A stretch of 64,000 nucleotides of DNA. Source: Rhizobiaceae bacterium (GTDB lineage: Bacteria > Pseudomonadota > Alphaproteobacteria > Rhizobiales > Rhizobiaceae). This document shows positions 1 through 9,380 of the stretch, in pieces; position 1 is the stretch's first letter; every line of letters begins with the position of its first letter. A program made the translations under genes and the position numbers. Location of the stretch: assembly GCA_016742175.1 (NCBI GenBank), contig JACVCH010000004.1:124001-188000 (forward strand), written 5' to 3'. Under the pieces are notes generated by a model that saw only the letters and a list, made by a program, of their open reading frames with translations, was not told the DNA's origin and ran no database searches.

Positions 1-1401
1 GATAGCAGCGGCTTCTTGGAATGTGCGAGCCACGCATGACAGGACGTCACCGAGATCACCGGGTTCCAGCCAGGTCGCTACCGAGGTCCGCACGAGAGGC
101 AGTTGCAAGACATGGGAGAGGACCTTGGCAAATCGCGTCTTACCCGTACCAGGCGGGCCGGAAAGCAGCAATGCTGTGCTTGCTTGCGACCAATGCCCTT
201 TTCCTTCTCGCCATGCCTCAAGGTCGGATTTGAGATCAAGAGCCCAATCCTTGGCCTCGCCGTAGCCAGTGAGACTCTCCAAGAGTTTCCGTTCCGCTAT
301 CGGCGGGTCGGGCTGGATTATGTCGGCTGTAGGTAGCTGTTCTCCACGACGGGTCGAAGCGGTTTTCTTGGCAGGCTTCTCAGGAGCGTCTTTCGCTTCA
401 TCCTGCTCTTTCATCCCCAGCAGCGCCAGCAACTTGGATGCGACGTCCCGGGCTTCGGTGCCCGGACGTATAACAAGATCAAGATCGGCCAGGGTCAAAA
501 CATGCATTTTTTTAGCGAGCTCATCGGGAACATGATGCGGTGGCTGTCCGAGCACGACCTCCACGGTACGGTGCAGGATTGCCGGCGTCAGCGCGCCGCA
601 ATCAAGCGACAACTGAGCGGCTCCTTTCATCGCCCCCGGCAAACCTGTGGAATCCTGTGCCGTTGCCAATAGCGGCAAATCGCGGGATGCGGCCTCCGCT
701 ACTCGTCGCAACACGTCGAGCGGGTGGCTATTGTGAGGGCCTATGTGAACGATAGCGCGCCCCTCGTACGTAATTGATGGCGCGTGTGTCTGCACTCGCT
801 CGATGATGCGGCGGCGGCGGGCAATGATAACGCCTCGTTCGAGCAGCCCATGCAGTCTGCCAGAAAACCCGTCAATATTCGCCGTAATGGTGACAATCGG
901 CGCATTTCTGCGAAGTGATGACTTAATGTCCGCCCATTCAGTTGATGAGTGCTCAACCGCATTGGCAATTAACAATACGGTAGCTACGTCGCTTGCCAGA
1001 GGCGGTGCCGCTATACGGCGCAATTCCGAGATAGTTGCCTCCGCTTCCACATCGGCCGTCAGAAGCGGACCGCACTCAACATCCGCAGTTGCGGCTGAAC
1101 ACGAAGCTGCTCCGTCAGTAGACCAAGAATCGATAACATCGTCACCGCCAGTGTGTTCGGCGGCGAAACTCTTCGGAGGTGCAAGGCCGTTTTCAGGATT
1201 CGGAGCTTGTCCCGGGTCACGGTACAGGTCGTCCTCCCTAGTGGTAGGATATGCATATACACGCGCCAGCCGTCCATTTCGAGTTCGGGCCGTGGTCACG
1301 ACCAGCTTGCGCTCGTCCACCGCCCGATCGAGAGCTCGCTGTATCCGTTGTCGGCGAAGACGTTCTACGAGAATTGTCGAGATTTTTCTTGCCAGCATCA
1401 T
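1..1401 (-). CDS. AAA+ ATPase, 3' end outside window (partial)
   Basis: The reverse-strand frame is open from the left edge up to 1512 and encodes 467 residues here before leaving the window. The last residues visible hold a perfect Walker A motif (GPPGTGKTRFA) preceded by a GYGEAKDW stretch, so the ATPase core is only starting at the edge. This resembles alphaproteobacterial AAA ATPases that sometimes carry an M41-type protease domain further on, but no protease part is visible. The first 370 or so residues match nothing I recognise; residues around 330-350 are rich in Lys, Glu and Ala like a linker. The start is taken at the paired ATG codons at 1399-1401 and 1396-1398 behind a GGGGA; an ATG at 1461 is possible. 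It lies 161 bases downstream of the hypothetical gene at 1563-2507 on the same strand, so the two may be co-transcribed. Confidence 0.75.
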   Translation of the reverse strand, partial: MMLARKISTILVERLRRQRIQRALDRAVDERKLVVTTARTRNGRLARVYAYPTTREDDLYRDPGQAPNPENGLAPPKSFAAEHTGGDDVIDSWSTDGAASCSAATADVECGPLLTADVEAEATISELRRIAAPPLASDVATVLLIANAVEHSSTEWADIKSSLRRNAPIVTITANIDGFSGRLHGLLERGVIIARRRRIIERVQTHAPSITYEGRAIVHIGPHNSHPLDVLRRVAEAASRDLPLLATAQDSTGLPGAMKGAAQLSLDCGALTPAILHRTVEVVLGQPPHHVPDELAKKMHVLTLADLDLVIRPGTEARDVASKLLALLGMKEQDEAKDAPEKPAKKTASTRRGEQLPTADIIQPDPPIAERKLLESLTGYGEAKDWALDLKSDLEAWREGKGHWSQASTALLLSGPPGTGKTRFAKVLSHVLQLPLVRTSVATWLEPGDLGDVLSCVARTFQEAAAI

Positions 1402-1562
1402 AGTCCCCGAACGCGAGTACAGAGTTGTGTGGTTATCAATGGTTGAATGGCGCTGGCGCATGGCGACCAACCGCCAGATGACGGCGTGGGATGGGTAGCG
1501 GCCACAGGTGCTCTAGACGTCGTGCCCTATGGTCGGCCGGTAAGCCAGAATACTTGCGACCA

Positions 1563-2507
1563 CTAAGAGGTGGTGCAACTAGTCGTAGTTAACGCCGGTG
1601 GCTCGCCGATTCTTACTGTGGCAATAGGCATCTTTGCGAGGCCATCGACATTTGCCGACGTTTCGTTTCGTCTTAGCTTCTGGGCGACGCTTCGGCCTGT
1701 GGCTTGCCAATAACTCCGCCATACTGTATTCGCGGTGCGCCAACGAGCATGTTCATCGATCAAGAAAGTGAGTTCTGCGCGGTAGTGCGGGATGAGATCG
1801 GTGCCGATCCGATCGCCGGTGTCGAGATAGTTATCGAGATCGCTTAAGCCGATTACCCCAGCTTCGGTCGACGGACCATCAAGCGTTAGATCGAGAATTA
1901 GGGCTTCGATGTGCATCACCTCTTGGCCGCAGTCGAACCCCTTCCGCGCTTCAACAGCCACATGTCGTGCGCGGCTCAACATCAGTCGGGCCCGCTCGGC
2001 AGCGTGATCAGAAATCTGGCGCGCGCCCTTTGGAGCGATCATCAAGATTACTGTCCGTCCGAGGTAGGGTTGTGCAATTGCGATGACATTTTCGAAATGG
2101 TTAGAGATAAACACGGAAGTTATTGACTGGCGCTGTTCAGCCTCCTGCGCCTGCGGAGCGTCAGGCGTTCCTGACAGTTCGGGTCCATCGTCTGTCTGGG
2201 TGGAGCCGCGACCACTGCCCAAGTCTTGCGGATAGGGCGAGTGCCACACTCGCACTTCTGCTGCGTAATATAGCTGGATTATTTCGGCCACGAGGCGACC
2301 ATCTGCGCGTAGGATGGCCTCAAACAAGTCGTGAATTGGCAAATACTCGCCTAGAACGCTGTGAGAGCCTATACTAGCGACGTTGCCAAGGCGGTCAGCA
2401 GTTGCATCGAATATCAGCCGAACTCTCTCCGAGAACCTTGCAGAGGTGCGTCCCGAATCATGGGATTCTGAACAGTTTCGCTTATTCGAACCAGTCGGGG
2501 TATTCAT
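1563..2507 (-). CDS. Hypothetical protein upstream of the AAA ATPase
   Basis: A 314-residue protein with no domain I recognise, no signal peptide and no membrane segment. The start is well supported: GGAGG lies six bases before the ATG at 2507. It contains an acidic, Gln-rich stretch in the middle (about residues 100-130), and its C-terminus is rich in Thr and Ser. It is followed on the same strand by the AAA ATPase gene, which suggests a two-gene unit, possibly an ATPase with its substrate or adaptor; that is inference only. Codon use is less G+C-biased at third positions than in the sugar genes to the right, which could mean a different origin. Confidence 0.6.
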   Translation of the reverse strand: MNTPTGSNKRNCSESHDSGRTSARFSERVRLIFDATADRLGNVASIGSHSVLGEYLPIHDLFEAILRADGRLVAEIIQLYYAAEVRVWHSPYPQDLGSGRGSTQTDDGPELSGTPDAPQAQEAEQRQSITSVFISNHFENVIAIAQPYLGRTVILMIAPKGARQISDHAAERARLMLSRARHVAVEARKGFDCGQEVMHIEALILDLTLDGPSTEAGVIGLSDLDNYLDTGDRIGTDLIPHYRAELTFLIDEHARWRTANTVWRSYWQATGRSVAQKLRRNETSANVDGLAKMPIATVRIGEPPALTTTSCTTS

Positions 2508-3160
2508 GGCAATCCTCCGTCAAAGTGGTCTGGACGATCGGCGAATTGAGTTCGTTAGCAGCGGCGTCGGCCGAGCCTCCCGCGAGCAGTCTGCCCGCGG
2601 AACGACACAATTCGCACAAGGAAGGTGAGCAGCTCGCCGATCTCGGCTCGCCGTGCTTGTTTATATAGGGGAACGAAGGTTTTCGGGTGTCGCCCGATCC
2701 GACTGCACCGGATCTTCCGATTTGGGCATTCGCGTCGTAATGATGTCCATAGCCTAAGCCTTTCTTCCAAAAAGGTGGACGGTTAGGCCTTCGTCAGTGC
2801 GCCAACACCGGCGGAGGCCGCTAATCGCAGTCGCTCCTGCGAGAAGATCGCTATGGAAGCAGGATCCTATCGATCCGGCAAGGCCGTTTTTTGCATGCCC
2901 ATCTTCCAGGTCACCTGGGTCATATGGCATTTAACGCCATCAAGCAGCGCCTAAAGGCTTCACGGAACGACAGATAGAACCCTTAAGGGATTGATGGTGA
3001 TCGCTTCGCTGGCCATATCTGTGGTATTCCGTGCTGTGCTCGACCGAAGTTTTGCTGCTGAAGTACGCGCGCTTGTATCGCGAGCTGGCTTGCTTCCTCG
3101 GCTGTATTCAGCCATTAACCCGGCTATGTGAGGAGGCAACCCTTCGGGAGCTTTTTTTTG
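2508..3160. other. Long non-coding stretch before the polysaccharide locus
   Basis: About 650 bases between the leftward hypothetical gene and the rightward wzz. No frame here looks coding: the open frames are short and lack high-G+C third positions. The leftward promoter of the AAA unit should lie near its left end and the promoter of the polysaccharide operon near its right end. The last 30 bases (3130-3160) hold a short imperfect hairpin around CCCTTCGGG followed by eight T residues directly before the wzz ATG. I saw no JUMPstart/ops element, tRNA or clear insertion-sequence remnant. Confidence 0.5.
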
Positions 3161-3982
3161 ATGCCGTCAGAAGCGCAGAGCACGATCGACGACGACGATT
3201 ACTTTGGCCTAATGGACATCGTGGTCGTGATCGCGGAATGGTGGATTTACATCCTGTCCGCGGCGATCATTTCCGGCTGCATCGCCTTCTGGTTCATCTC
3301 GGCACGGGAGCCCACCTTTGCTACGTTCGCCATCGTCGACGTCTCCGACGTCAATGAAGAACTGATCCTGTCACCGGCCGTCGCAGATCGCATCGTCGAA
3401 CGGGCGGGGCTGGCGTCCCGACAGGAATTTGGCCGCCTTTACTCCATCAACAACACCAATCAGCAAGCCGCCCAGATCGAGGTCGTGAGCGACAGCGCGG
3501 AGAGGTCGCTCGAGATCACGAACGTCGTTCTGGATGAACTGGCCTCCGTCAGTCAGCCGTCGGATGCGCAGCGCGCGCTGCTCGATGCGCGTATCGAACG
3601 CCTGCGCGCCTCGATCGAGCGAAGCGAACAGGCGCGAGATGCGCTGATTGAGCCCAACCAGGGATCGGGACCGCAGTTCAACGCAGGCCAGACGGCCGAG
3701 GCAATCGTCTCGCTTTCAACGGATATCGACGAGCGGATGGAACTACTTCGGATCGAAGAGCGCAAGCTGTCCGGCTTCGGCCAGATGCAGATCATGCGCA
3801 GCCCGACGACCGTAACCGTGCCGCCAAGTGGCGGTTCGAAGATCCTCGTCATGGCGGTCGCGGGCGCAGCGTTTTTCATCATCGCCATCGGAATCGCGCG
3901 TGAACTTTGGCTGCGCGCAAGGCGCGATCCGATCAATCGGCCCAAGACAGACCGCATTCGCGAAGCGTTTTTCCGGTCCTAG
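3161..3982 (+). CDS. Wzz-family polysaccharide chain-length determinant
   Basis: A 273-residue inner-membrane protein with the two-helix Wzz layout: a short acidic N-terminus (DDDDYFGLMDI), a membrane segment at about 29-46, a periplasmic domain with a coiled-coil-prone Arg/Glu-rich part (about 140-215), and a second membrane segment at about 228-246. A PPSGG stretch precedes the second helix, as in the Pro/Gly motif of the family. There is no C-terminal tyrosine kinase domain. Wzz proteins set the modal chain length of Wzy-polymerised glycans, which fits its place as first gene before Wzx and Wzy candidates. The start at 3161 (GGGAG 11 bases upstream) gives the usual short cytoplasmic N-terminus; a GTG at 3128 would add an 11-residue tail. 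Confidence 0.85.
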   Translation: MPSEAQSTIDDDDYFGLMDIVVVIAEWWIYILSAAIISGCIAFWFISAREPTFATFAIVDVSDVNEELILSPAVADRIVERAGLASRQEFGRLYSINNTNQQAAQIEVVSDSAERSLEITNVVLDELASVSQPSDAQRALLDARIERLRASIERSEQARDALIEPNQGSGPQFNAGQTAEAIVSLSTDIDERMELLRIEERKLSGFGQMQIMRSPTTVTVPPSGGSKILVMAVAGAAFFIIAIGIARELWLRARRDPINRPKTDRIREAFFRS

Positions 3983-4076
3983 AGAACGGCCTTGCCGCGT
4001 CAGGTCCAGGTCGGTGCCCCACGCAGCGCGGTCGCGCCCCGGCAGCCTCGCTCCCTAACATAAGAAGACGGTACTC

Positions 4077-5411
4077 ATGAAGATTGCGATTTTCGGCAGC
4101 GGTTATGTCGGCCTCGTCACAGGGGCCTGCCTGGCCGATGTGGGCCACGACGTGATCTGCGCGGATATCGACGAGGCCAAGGTCGCGCGACTCAATCTGG
4201 GCGAGGTGCCGATCTATGAGCCCGGCCTGTCGGCGCTCATCGGCGCGAACGTGTCCGCCGGCCGGCTCAGCTTCACGACCGACATGGCGAGGGCGGTCGC
4301 CCATGGAGACGTCCTGTTCGTCGCGGTCGGCACGCCCTCCGACGTCGACGGCAGCGCGGACCTGAAGCAGGTGCTCGCCGTGGCGCGCACGATCGGCGAA
4401 AATATCGGCCGCTACAAGGTCATCGTCACCAAGTCGACGGTACCCGTTGGCACCACTCACATGGTCGCCAGCGAAATTTCGGATGCGCTCGGCAAGCGAG
4501 GCGCCGAAATTGCCTTCGACGTTTGCTCGAACCCGGAATTCCTGAAGGAGGGCGCCGCGATCGAGGATTTCACCAAGGCCGCCCGCATCGTCATCGGAAC
4601 CGAGAACCCGAAGGCGCTGCAGGTCATGCGCCAGGTCTACGGCCCGTATAATCGCAATCACGACAAGATCATCGCAATGGACATCCGCTCGTCCGAGCTG
4701 ACGAAATATGCGTCGAACGCGATGCTCGCCACCAAAATCAGCTTCATGAACGAGCTTGCCAACATCGCCGAGCGGCTGGGCGCCGATATCGAGCGTGTTC
4801 GCATCGGCGTGGGGTCCGATCCGCGCATCGGGTTTCACTTCATCTATCCTGGCTGCGGCTTCGGAGGATCGTGTTTTCCCAAGGACATTCGTGCGCTGGC
4901 CAAGACGGCCAGGGACGCTGGCGTGACGCCGCACGTCCTCGATGCGGTCCAAGCCGTCAACGTGCGCCAGAAGCATCGCCTGTTCGAAAAGCTGTCGGAA
5001 GCGCTTCCGGATCTAGGCGGCAGGACGATCGCCGTCTGGGGGCTGGCCTTCAAGCCCAACACCGACGACATGCGCGAGGCGCCCAGCCTGACGCTGGTCG
5101 AGGAGTTGCTGGCAGCGGGCGCGACCATTCGGGCGCACGACCCGGAAGCGGCTGCCGAGGCGCGGCACATCTTCGCCGGCAAAGAGGGCATTTTGGTCTG
5201 CGACACATTTCAGGATGCGTTGAACGGCAGCGATGCCCTTGTCATCTGCACCGAGTGGAAAATATACCGGACCGTCGATCCTGAATTGATCCGCAATGCC
5301 CTGAAATCGCCGATCGTCGTCGACGGCCGTAACCTTTACGAGCAGTCGACGATGCAGGAAGCCGGTCTCGTCTATCATTCCGTGGGCCGGCCCACATTAC
5401 CACCGCAATAA
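4077..5411 (+). CDS. UDP-glucose 6-dehydrogenase family protein
   Basis: A 444-residue cytosolic enzyme of the UDP-glucose/GDP-mannose dehydrogenase family. The N-terminal NAD-binding motif GSGYVGL is at residues 7-13, and the catalytic cysteine sits in GCGFGGSCFPKD at about residue 266. Length and motifs fit UDP-glucose 6-dehydrogenase (Ugd, TuaD, RkpK), which oxidises UDP-glucose to UDP-glucuronate with two NAD+. The next genes, however, need UDP-N-acetylglucosaminuronic acid as substrate, and no WbpA-type dehydrogenase is seen in the window. This enzyme may therefore act on UDP-GlcNAc, or the WbpA step may be encoded elsewhere. It starts 94 bases after wzz and 44 bases before the WbpB-like gene. 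Confidence 0.9.
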   Translation: MKIAIFGSGYVGLVTGACLADVGHDVICADIDEAKVARLNLGEVPIYEPGLSALIGANVSAGRLSFTTDMARAVAHGDVLFVAVGTPSDVDGSADLKQVLAVARTIGENIGRYKVIVTKSTVPVGTTHMVASEISDALGKRGAEIAFDVCSNPEFLKEGAAIEDFTKAARIVIGTENPKALQVMRQVYGPYNRNHDKIIAMDIRSSELTKYASNAMLATKISFMNELANIAERLGADIERVRIGVGSDPRIGFHFIYPGCGFGGSCFPKDIRALAKTARDAGVTPHVLDAVQAVNVRQKHRLFEKLSEALPDLGGRTIAVWGLAFKPNTDDMREAPSLTLVEELLAAGATIRAHDPEAAAEARHIFAGKEGILVCDTFQDALNGSDALVICTEWKIYRTVDPELIRNALKSPIVVDGRNLYEQSTMQEAGLVYHSVGRPTLPPQ

Positions 5412-5455
5412 GGTCGTTAACCGTTGCTGTCCGTTATTTTTGCCAGAGTGTAGAC

Positions 5456-6517
5456 ATGATGAAATTCGCCCTCGTGGGATGCGGTCGCATCGCCAAGCGG
5501 CACGCTGAACTTCTGGGAAATCAGGCGATCGACGGCGCCTCTCTGTCGGCCGTCTGCGACGTCGTTCCGGAACGTGCCGAGGCTCTGGGCAACCAGTTCT
5601 CGGTGCCGTGGTTCACAGACATGCACGAGATGATGCGCGCGGTCGAAGTCGATGCTGTGAGCATTCTGACCGAGAGCGGACTTCACGCCCAGCACGCGAT
5701 CGAGCTCGCGCCCTACGGCAAATCCATCCTAGTCGAAAAGCCGATGGCCCTGACGCTGGTCGATGCCGACCGGATGATCGAGGCCTGCGACCTTAACGGC
5801 GTGCGTCTCTTCGTCATCAAGCAGAACCGCTTCAATGTGCCCGTGGTCAAGCTGCGGGAAGCGCTTGAGGCGGGGCGGTTCGGCAAGCTCATCCTCGGCA
5901 CGGTGCGCGTTCGCTGGTGCCGTCCACAATCCTACTACGACCAGGCGTCGTGGCGCGGCACATGGGCGATGGACGGCGGCGTTCTGACCAACCAGGCAAG
6001 CCATCACGTCGATCTGCTCGAATGGATGATGGGCGACGTCGAATCGGTGCAGGCCATGTCGACGCGCGCGCTAGCGGACATCGAGGCCGAGGATACCGCG
6101 GTAGTCACGCTCAAATTCGCCAACGGCGCGCTCGGCATCATTGAGGCGACGACGGCCGCCCGTCCGACCGATCTCGAAGGATCAATCTCGATCCTCGGCG
6201 AGAACGGCACGGTCGTCATCGGCGGCTTTGCCGTCAACAAGATGGAAACTTGGCGCTTCACCGAAGAGCAAGCCGGCGACGACGAGGTCATGGCGCGTTA
6301 TTCGGTCAACCCACCGAGCGTCTACGGCTTTGGCCATCAGGCCTATTACGAGCACGTCGTCGAGGCCCATCGCAATTCGACCCCGCACCTGGTGGATGGC
6401 ATCAAGGGCCGCCGGAGTCTTGAACTCATCTCCGCGATCTACGAAGCCATCGAGACCGGGCGCAAAGTCGACCTCAAGTTCAATCCCGCATACTGCCGTC
6501 TCGGGAAAGCGTCTTGA
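5456..6517 (+). CDS. WbpB/WlbA-like UDP-GlcNAcA 3-dehydrogenase
   Basis: A 353-residue oxidoreductase of the Gfo/Idh/MocA family. The Rossmann motif GCGRIA is at 8-13 and the EKP motif at 94-96; KQNRFN and a [18 protein letters not shown] segment (about 173-190) are characteristic of WbpB/WlbA. These enzymes oxidise C-3 of UDP-GlcNAc uronic acid, so that the following aminotransferase and acetyltransferase can build the 2,3-diacetamido uronic acid. It overlaps the acetyltransferase gene by four bases, and the oxidase, acetyltransferase and aminotransferase genes are consecutive, which supports the assignment. Two Met codons open the frame; the first was taken. Confidence 0.88.
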   Translation: MMKFALVGCGRIAKRHAELLGNQAIDGASLSAVCDVVPERAEALGNQFSVPWFTDMHEMMRAVEVDAVSILTESGLHAQHAIELAPYGKSILVEKPMALTLVDADRMIEACDLNGVRLFVIKQNRFNVPVVKLREALEAGRFGKLILGTVRVRWCRPQSYYDQASWRGTWAMDGGVLTNQASHHVDLLEWMMGDVESVQAMSTRALADIEAEDTAVVTLKFANGALGIIEATTAARPTDLEGSISILGENGTVVIGGFAVNKMETWRFTEEQAGDDEVMARYSVNPPSVYGFGHQAYYEHVVEAHRNSTPHLVDGIKGRRSLELISAIYEAIETGRKVDLKFNPAYCRLGKAS

Positions 6518-6981
6518 GCGGGGTCTCGCGCAAGTCGGTCGGCATCGTCGATGTGGAGTTCGGCGACGGCGTCACGATCGTCGAGCCCTGCAATCTTTAT
6601 GGCTGCGCGATCGGCGACGGCGTCTTCGTCGGTCCGTTCGTGGAGATCCAGAAGGACGTCGTGATCGGCGCGCGCACCCGCGTCCAGTCGCACGCCTTCA
6701 TCTGCGAAAAGACGACAATCGGCGAAGACTGCTTCATCGGGCACGGCGTGATGTTCATCAACGACCGCTTCGCCACCGGCGGGCCGGCACGCGGAAACCG
6801 CGCTCTCTGGCAGGAGACGGCCATCGGCGACAGTGTTTCGATCGGCAGCAACGCTACCATTCTGCCGGTGTCCATCTGCGCCGGCGTCGTGATCGGGGCG
6901 GGCGCGGTCGTGACGAAGTCGATCACGGAACCCGGCATCTACGCCGGCAATCCTGCACGCAAGCTACGGGCAATCGGATGA
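6514..6981 (+). CDS. WbpD-like UDP-amino-sugar N-acetyltransferase
   Basis: A 155-residue left-handed beta-helix acyltransferase made almost entirely of hexapeptide repeats ([45 protein letters not shown]). WbpD-type enzymes acetylate the 3-amino group of the UDP-2-acetamido-3-amino uronic acid made by the WbpB and WbpE enzymes. The start is TTG at 6514, overlapping the stop of the oxidase gene; no in-frame ATG would keep the first repeat. It ends in an ATGA overlap with the aminotransferase gene. This coupling suggests translational linkage of the three steps. Confidence 0.85.
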   Translation: MSGVSRKSVGIVDVEFGDGVTIVEPCNLYGCAIGDGVFVGPFVEIQKDVVIGARTRVQSHAFICEKTTIGEDCFIGHGVMFINDRFATGGPARGNRALWQETAIGDSVSIGSNATILPVSICAGVVIGAGAVVTKSITEPGIYAGNPARKLRAIG

Positions 6982-8075
6982 TCAAGTTTCTCGACCTCAA
7001 TTCGCAGTACGAAGCCATCCGCGCCGACATGGACGCCGCGATCGCGGCGGTGATCGCGGAATCGGCCTTCATCGGCGGCCGCTTCGTCCAGGACTTCGAA
7101 ACGGCTTTTGCGGACTGGCTCGGCGCGAAGCACTGCATCGGCGTCGCCAACGGGACCGACGCGATCGAGATCGCCATCGAGGCGCTCGACCTGCCGGCAG
7201 GCTCTGAGATCATCGTTCCGGCCAACACGTTCATCTCAAGCTCCGAAGCGGTGACGCGCGGCGGCCACTCCGTCGTGTTCGCGGACGTGTCGCCCGACTG
7301 CTATACGCTGACGCCGGAGAGCGTCCGCGCCGTGCTAACGCCTCGGACGAAGGCGATCATGGCGGTGCATCTCTACGGCCATCCCTGCGACATGGGCGGG
7401 CTCGGCGAGATTGCCCGCGAGCATGGGCTCAGGATCATCGAGGATTGCGCGCAGGCGCATGGCGCCGAATTCGACGGCCGGAAGGTCGGCACGATCGGTG
7501 ACATCGCGACGTTCAGCTTCTATCCCGGCAAGAACCTCGGCGCATATGGCGACGCCGGAGCGGTTACGACCGCAGACGCCGCGCTCGCGACGCGCGTGCG
7601 CAAGATCGCCAATCACGGCCGCGTCGCCAAATACGTTCATGAGTTCGAAGGCCGCAACTCGCGCCTCGACGGCCTGCAGGCTGCCGTACTTTCCGTCAAG
7701 CTGCCGCACCTGCATCGCTGGACGGACCACCGGATCGCGGTGGCCGACCAGTACATATCCGGCCTTGCCGGGATCGAGGGCCTGACGCTTCCGGTCCGCC
7801 AGAACTGGGCCAAGCAGGTCTACCACCTCTTCGTCGTGCGCACGCCTCGGCGCGACGCTCTGACCGAGCATCTCAAGCGCGACGACATCCAGACCGGCAT
7901 CCATTATCCCGTCGCCTTGCCGAAGCTTCCGGCCTATGCGAGTCATGCGCAGCAGACGGAAAGCTTCTTCGCCTGCCGGTCCGACGAGGAACTCCTCAGC
8001 CTCCCGATCGGCGAGCACCTGACGTCCGCCGACGTCGATACGGTGATCCGCTCGGTTCGCGACTTCTTTGGGTAA
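6978..8075 (+). CDS. WbpE-like PLP aminotransferase (DegT/DnrJ/EryC1)
   Basis: A 365-residue sugar aminotransferase. The Schiff-base lysine is K185 in [14 protein letters not shown]; the EDCAQAHGA segment that contacts PLP is also present. In the WbpB/E/D pathway this enzyme transfers an amino group from glutamate to the 3-keto UDP-GlcNAcA, forming UDP-GlcNAc(3N)A. The start is the ATG at 6978 inside an ATGA overlap with the acetyltransferase gene, and the flippase ATG begins on the last base of its stop codon. Order and overlaps indicate a single operon. Confidence 0.9.
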   Translation: MIKFLDLNSQYEAIRADMDAAIAAVIAESAFIGGRFVQDFETAFADWLGAKHCIGVANGTDAIEIAIEALDLPAGSEIIVPANTFISSSEAVTRGGHSVVFADVSPDCYTLTPESVRAVLTPRTKAIMAVHLYGHPCDMGGLGEIAREHGLRIIEDCAQAHGAEFDGRKVGTIGDIATFSFYPGKNLGAYGDAGAVTTADAALATRVRKIANHGRVAKYVHEFEGRNSRLDGLQAAVLSVKLPHLHRWTDHRIAVADQYISGLAGIEGLTLPVRQNWAKQVYHLFVVRTPRRDALTEHLKRDDIQTGIHYPVALPKLPAYASHAQQTESFFACRSDEELLSLPIGEHLTSADVDTVIRSVRDFFG

Positions 8076-9361
8076 TGCAGGCAGCGCGCGCCATCCTCGG
8101 ATCTGCGTTGGTCTATTCCTTCGCCAACGCCTTCACGGCTGCCGTTCCGATCCTGCTGCTTCCACTCCTGACGCGGATTCTTTCGCCGGCTGACTACGGC
8201 CTCGTCGCGATGTTCGGGCTCTTGGTGCAGCTTCTCGGCGCGATCACCGGCCTGAGCGTGCACGGCGCCGTCGGGATGCGATATTTCGAGCGCGAGAGCC
8301 TGGACTTCCCGCGCTATGTCGCCTCCGCGCTGTGCGTGCTCGCCGTCAGTTCGGTCGTGGTGCTGGTAGCCGTTCTCGCGTTGATGCCCCTGCTCGAAGA
8401 ACTTTTCGGCCTGCCCCGGTTCTGGCTCATCATCGGCGTCTTCGCGTCGGCTGCCAATTTCGTCACCCAGATCCAGCTGTCGATCTGGCAGTCCGCCCGG
8501 CGTCCGGTCCGGTTTGCATCCCTGCGCATCGGTCAGGCAGTCCTCGACCTTGCGGCAACGCTCATCCTCGTCCTCGGTCTGGCGATGGCATGGGAGGGAC
8601 GCACCGGCGCGATCGCGGCCGCGGCCGTGCTGACCGGCCTCGCCGCAGCGGTGGCACTGCGCAGCAGCGGCTGGGCCCGGCTTCCCATCGACCGCGCCTA
8701 CATGGCGAATGCCGTCCGGTTCGGCGCGCCCCTCGTCCCTCACGCGCTCGGCGGGCTGCTCGTCGCCTCGATCGATCGCCTGATGATCACGAACGTCCTC
8801 GATGTCGCCAATGCGGGGATCTATTTCGTCGCCGTGCAGATCGGGCTGGTCATCAACCTTGCGACCGACGCCTTCAACCGGGCTTTCGCGCCCTGGCTCA
8901 TCGAGTCGCTGAAGACCGCATCGGCGCAAAGAGACCGGCTGATCGTGAGAGCGACCTATGGCTGCTTCGCCCTCCTGCTCGCCGGCGGCCTGGTCGTCGG
9001 CCTTCTGGCCCCTTACGCGCTCGACGTCGCCGTCGGGCCGCAGTTTCGCGCCGCGGGCGAGCTCGTCATCTACATCGCCATCGGCCAGGCCTTCGGCGGC
9101 ATGTACTATCTCGTCACCAACTACGTATTCTTCGCCGGCCGCACCGGGCGTCTGGCGCTCGTTTCCGTCAGCGCCGGCCTCCTGAATGTCGCACTGTCCT
9201 ATTTTCTCCTGACGAGATACGGACTGGTCGGAGCCGGCATTGCCTTCGTGGCCGCGCAGATGCTTCTGTTTGCTGGCACATTCGCCCTCGCCGCCACTTC
9301 GCACCCCATGCCATGGTTGAGCGCGTTTCGCTCGCCATCGCCGACGAGCCCTCAGCCATGA
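8075..9361 (+). CDS. Wzx-like polysaccharide flippase
   Basis: A 428-residue polytopic inner-membrane protein with about 12-14 hydrophobic segments and the N-terminal pattern of the polysaccharide transporter family (PLLTRILSPADYGLVAMF at about 30-47). Wzx proteins flip undecaprenyl-diphosphate-linked repeat units across the inner membrane for Wzy-dependent polymerisation. It directly follows the aminotransferase with a one-base overlap and lies in the same operon as a Wzy candidate and glycosyltransferase genes. It is the only flippase of this type seen in the window, so it probably serves the whole locus. Confidence 0.85.
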   Translation: MQAARAILGSALVYSFANAFTAAVPILLLPLLTRILSPADYGLVAMFGLLVQLLGAITGLSVHGAVGMRYFERESLDFPRYVASALCVLAVSSVVVLVAVLALMPLLEELFGLPRFWLIIGVFASAANFVTQIQLSIWQSARRPVRFASLRIGQAVLDLAATLILVLGLAMAWEGRTGAIAAAAVLTGLAAAVALRSSGWARLPIDRAYMANAVRFGAPLVPHALGGLLVASIDRLMITNVLDVANAGIYFVAVQIGLVINLATDAFNRAFAPWLIESLKTASAQRDRLIVRATYGCFALLLAGGLVVGLLAPYALDVAVGPQFRAAGELVIYIAIGQAFGGMYYLVTNYVFFAGRTGRLALVSVSAGLLNVALSYFLLTRYGLVGAGIAFVAAQMLLFAGTFALAATSHPMPWLSAFRSPSPTSPQP

Positions 9362-9380
9362 CCGTCCGGGCGGATCGTAT

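Noticed and set aside
803-1498. Forward frame of 231 codons near the left edge
   Set aside because: Lies opposite the AAA ATPase frame, is Ser/Arg-rich, and shows no domain.
2508-3160. Insertion-sequence remnant or tRNA
   Set aside because: No terminal repeats, transposase motif or cloverleaf could be found by eye.
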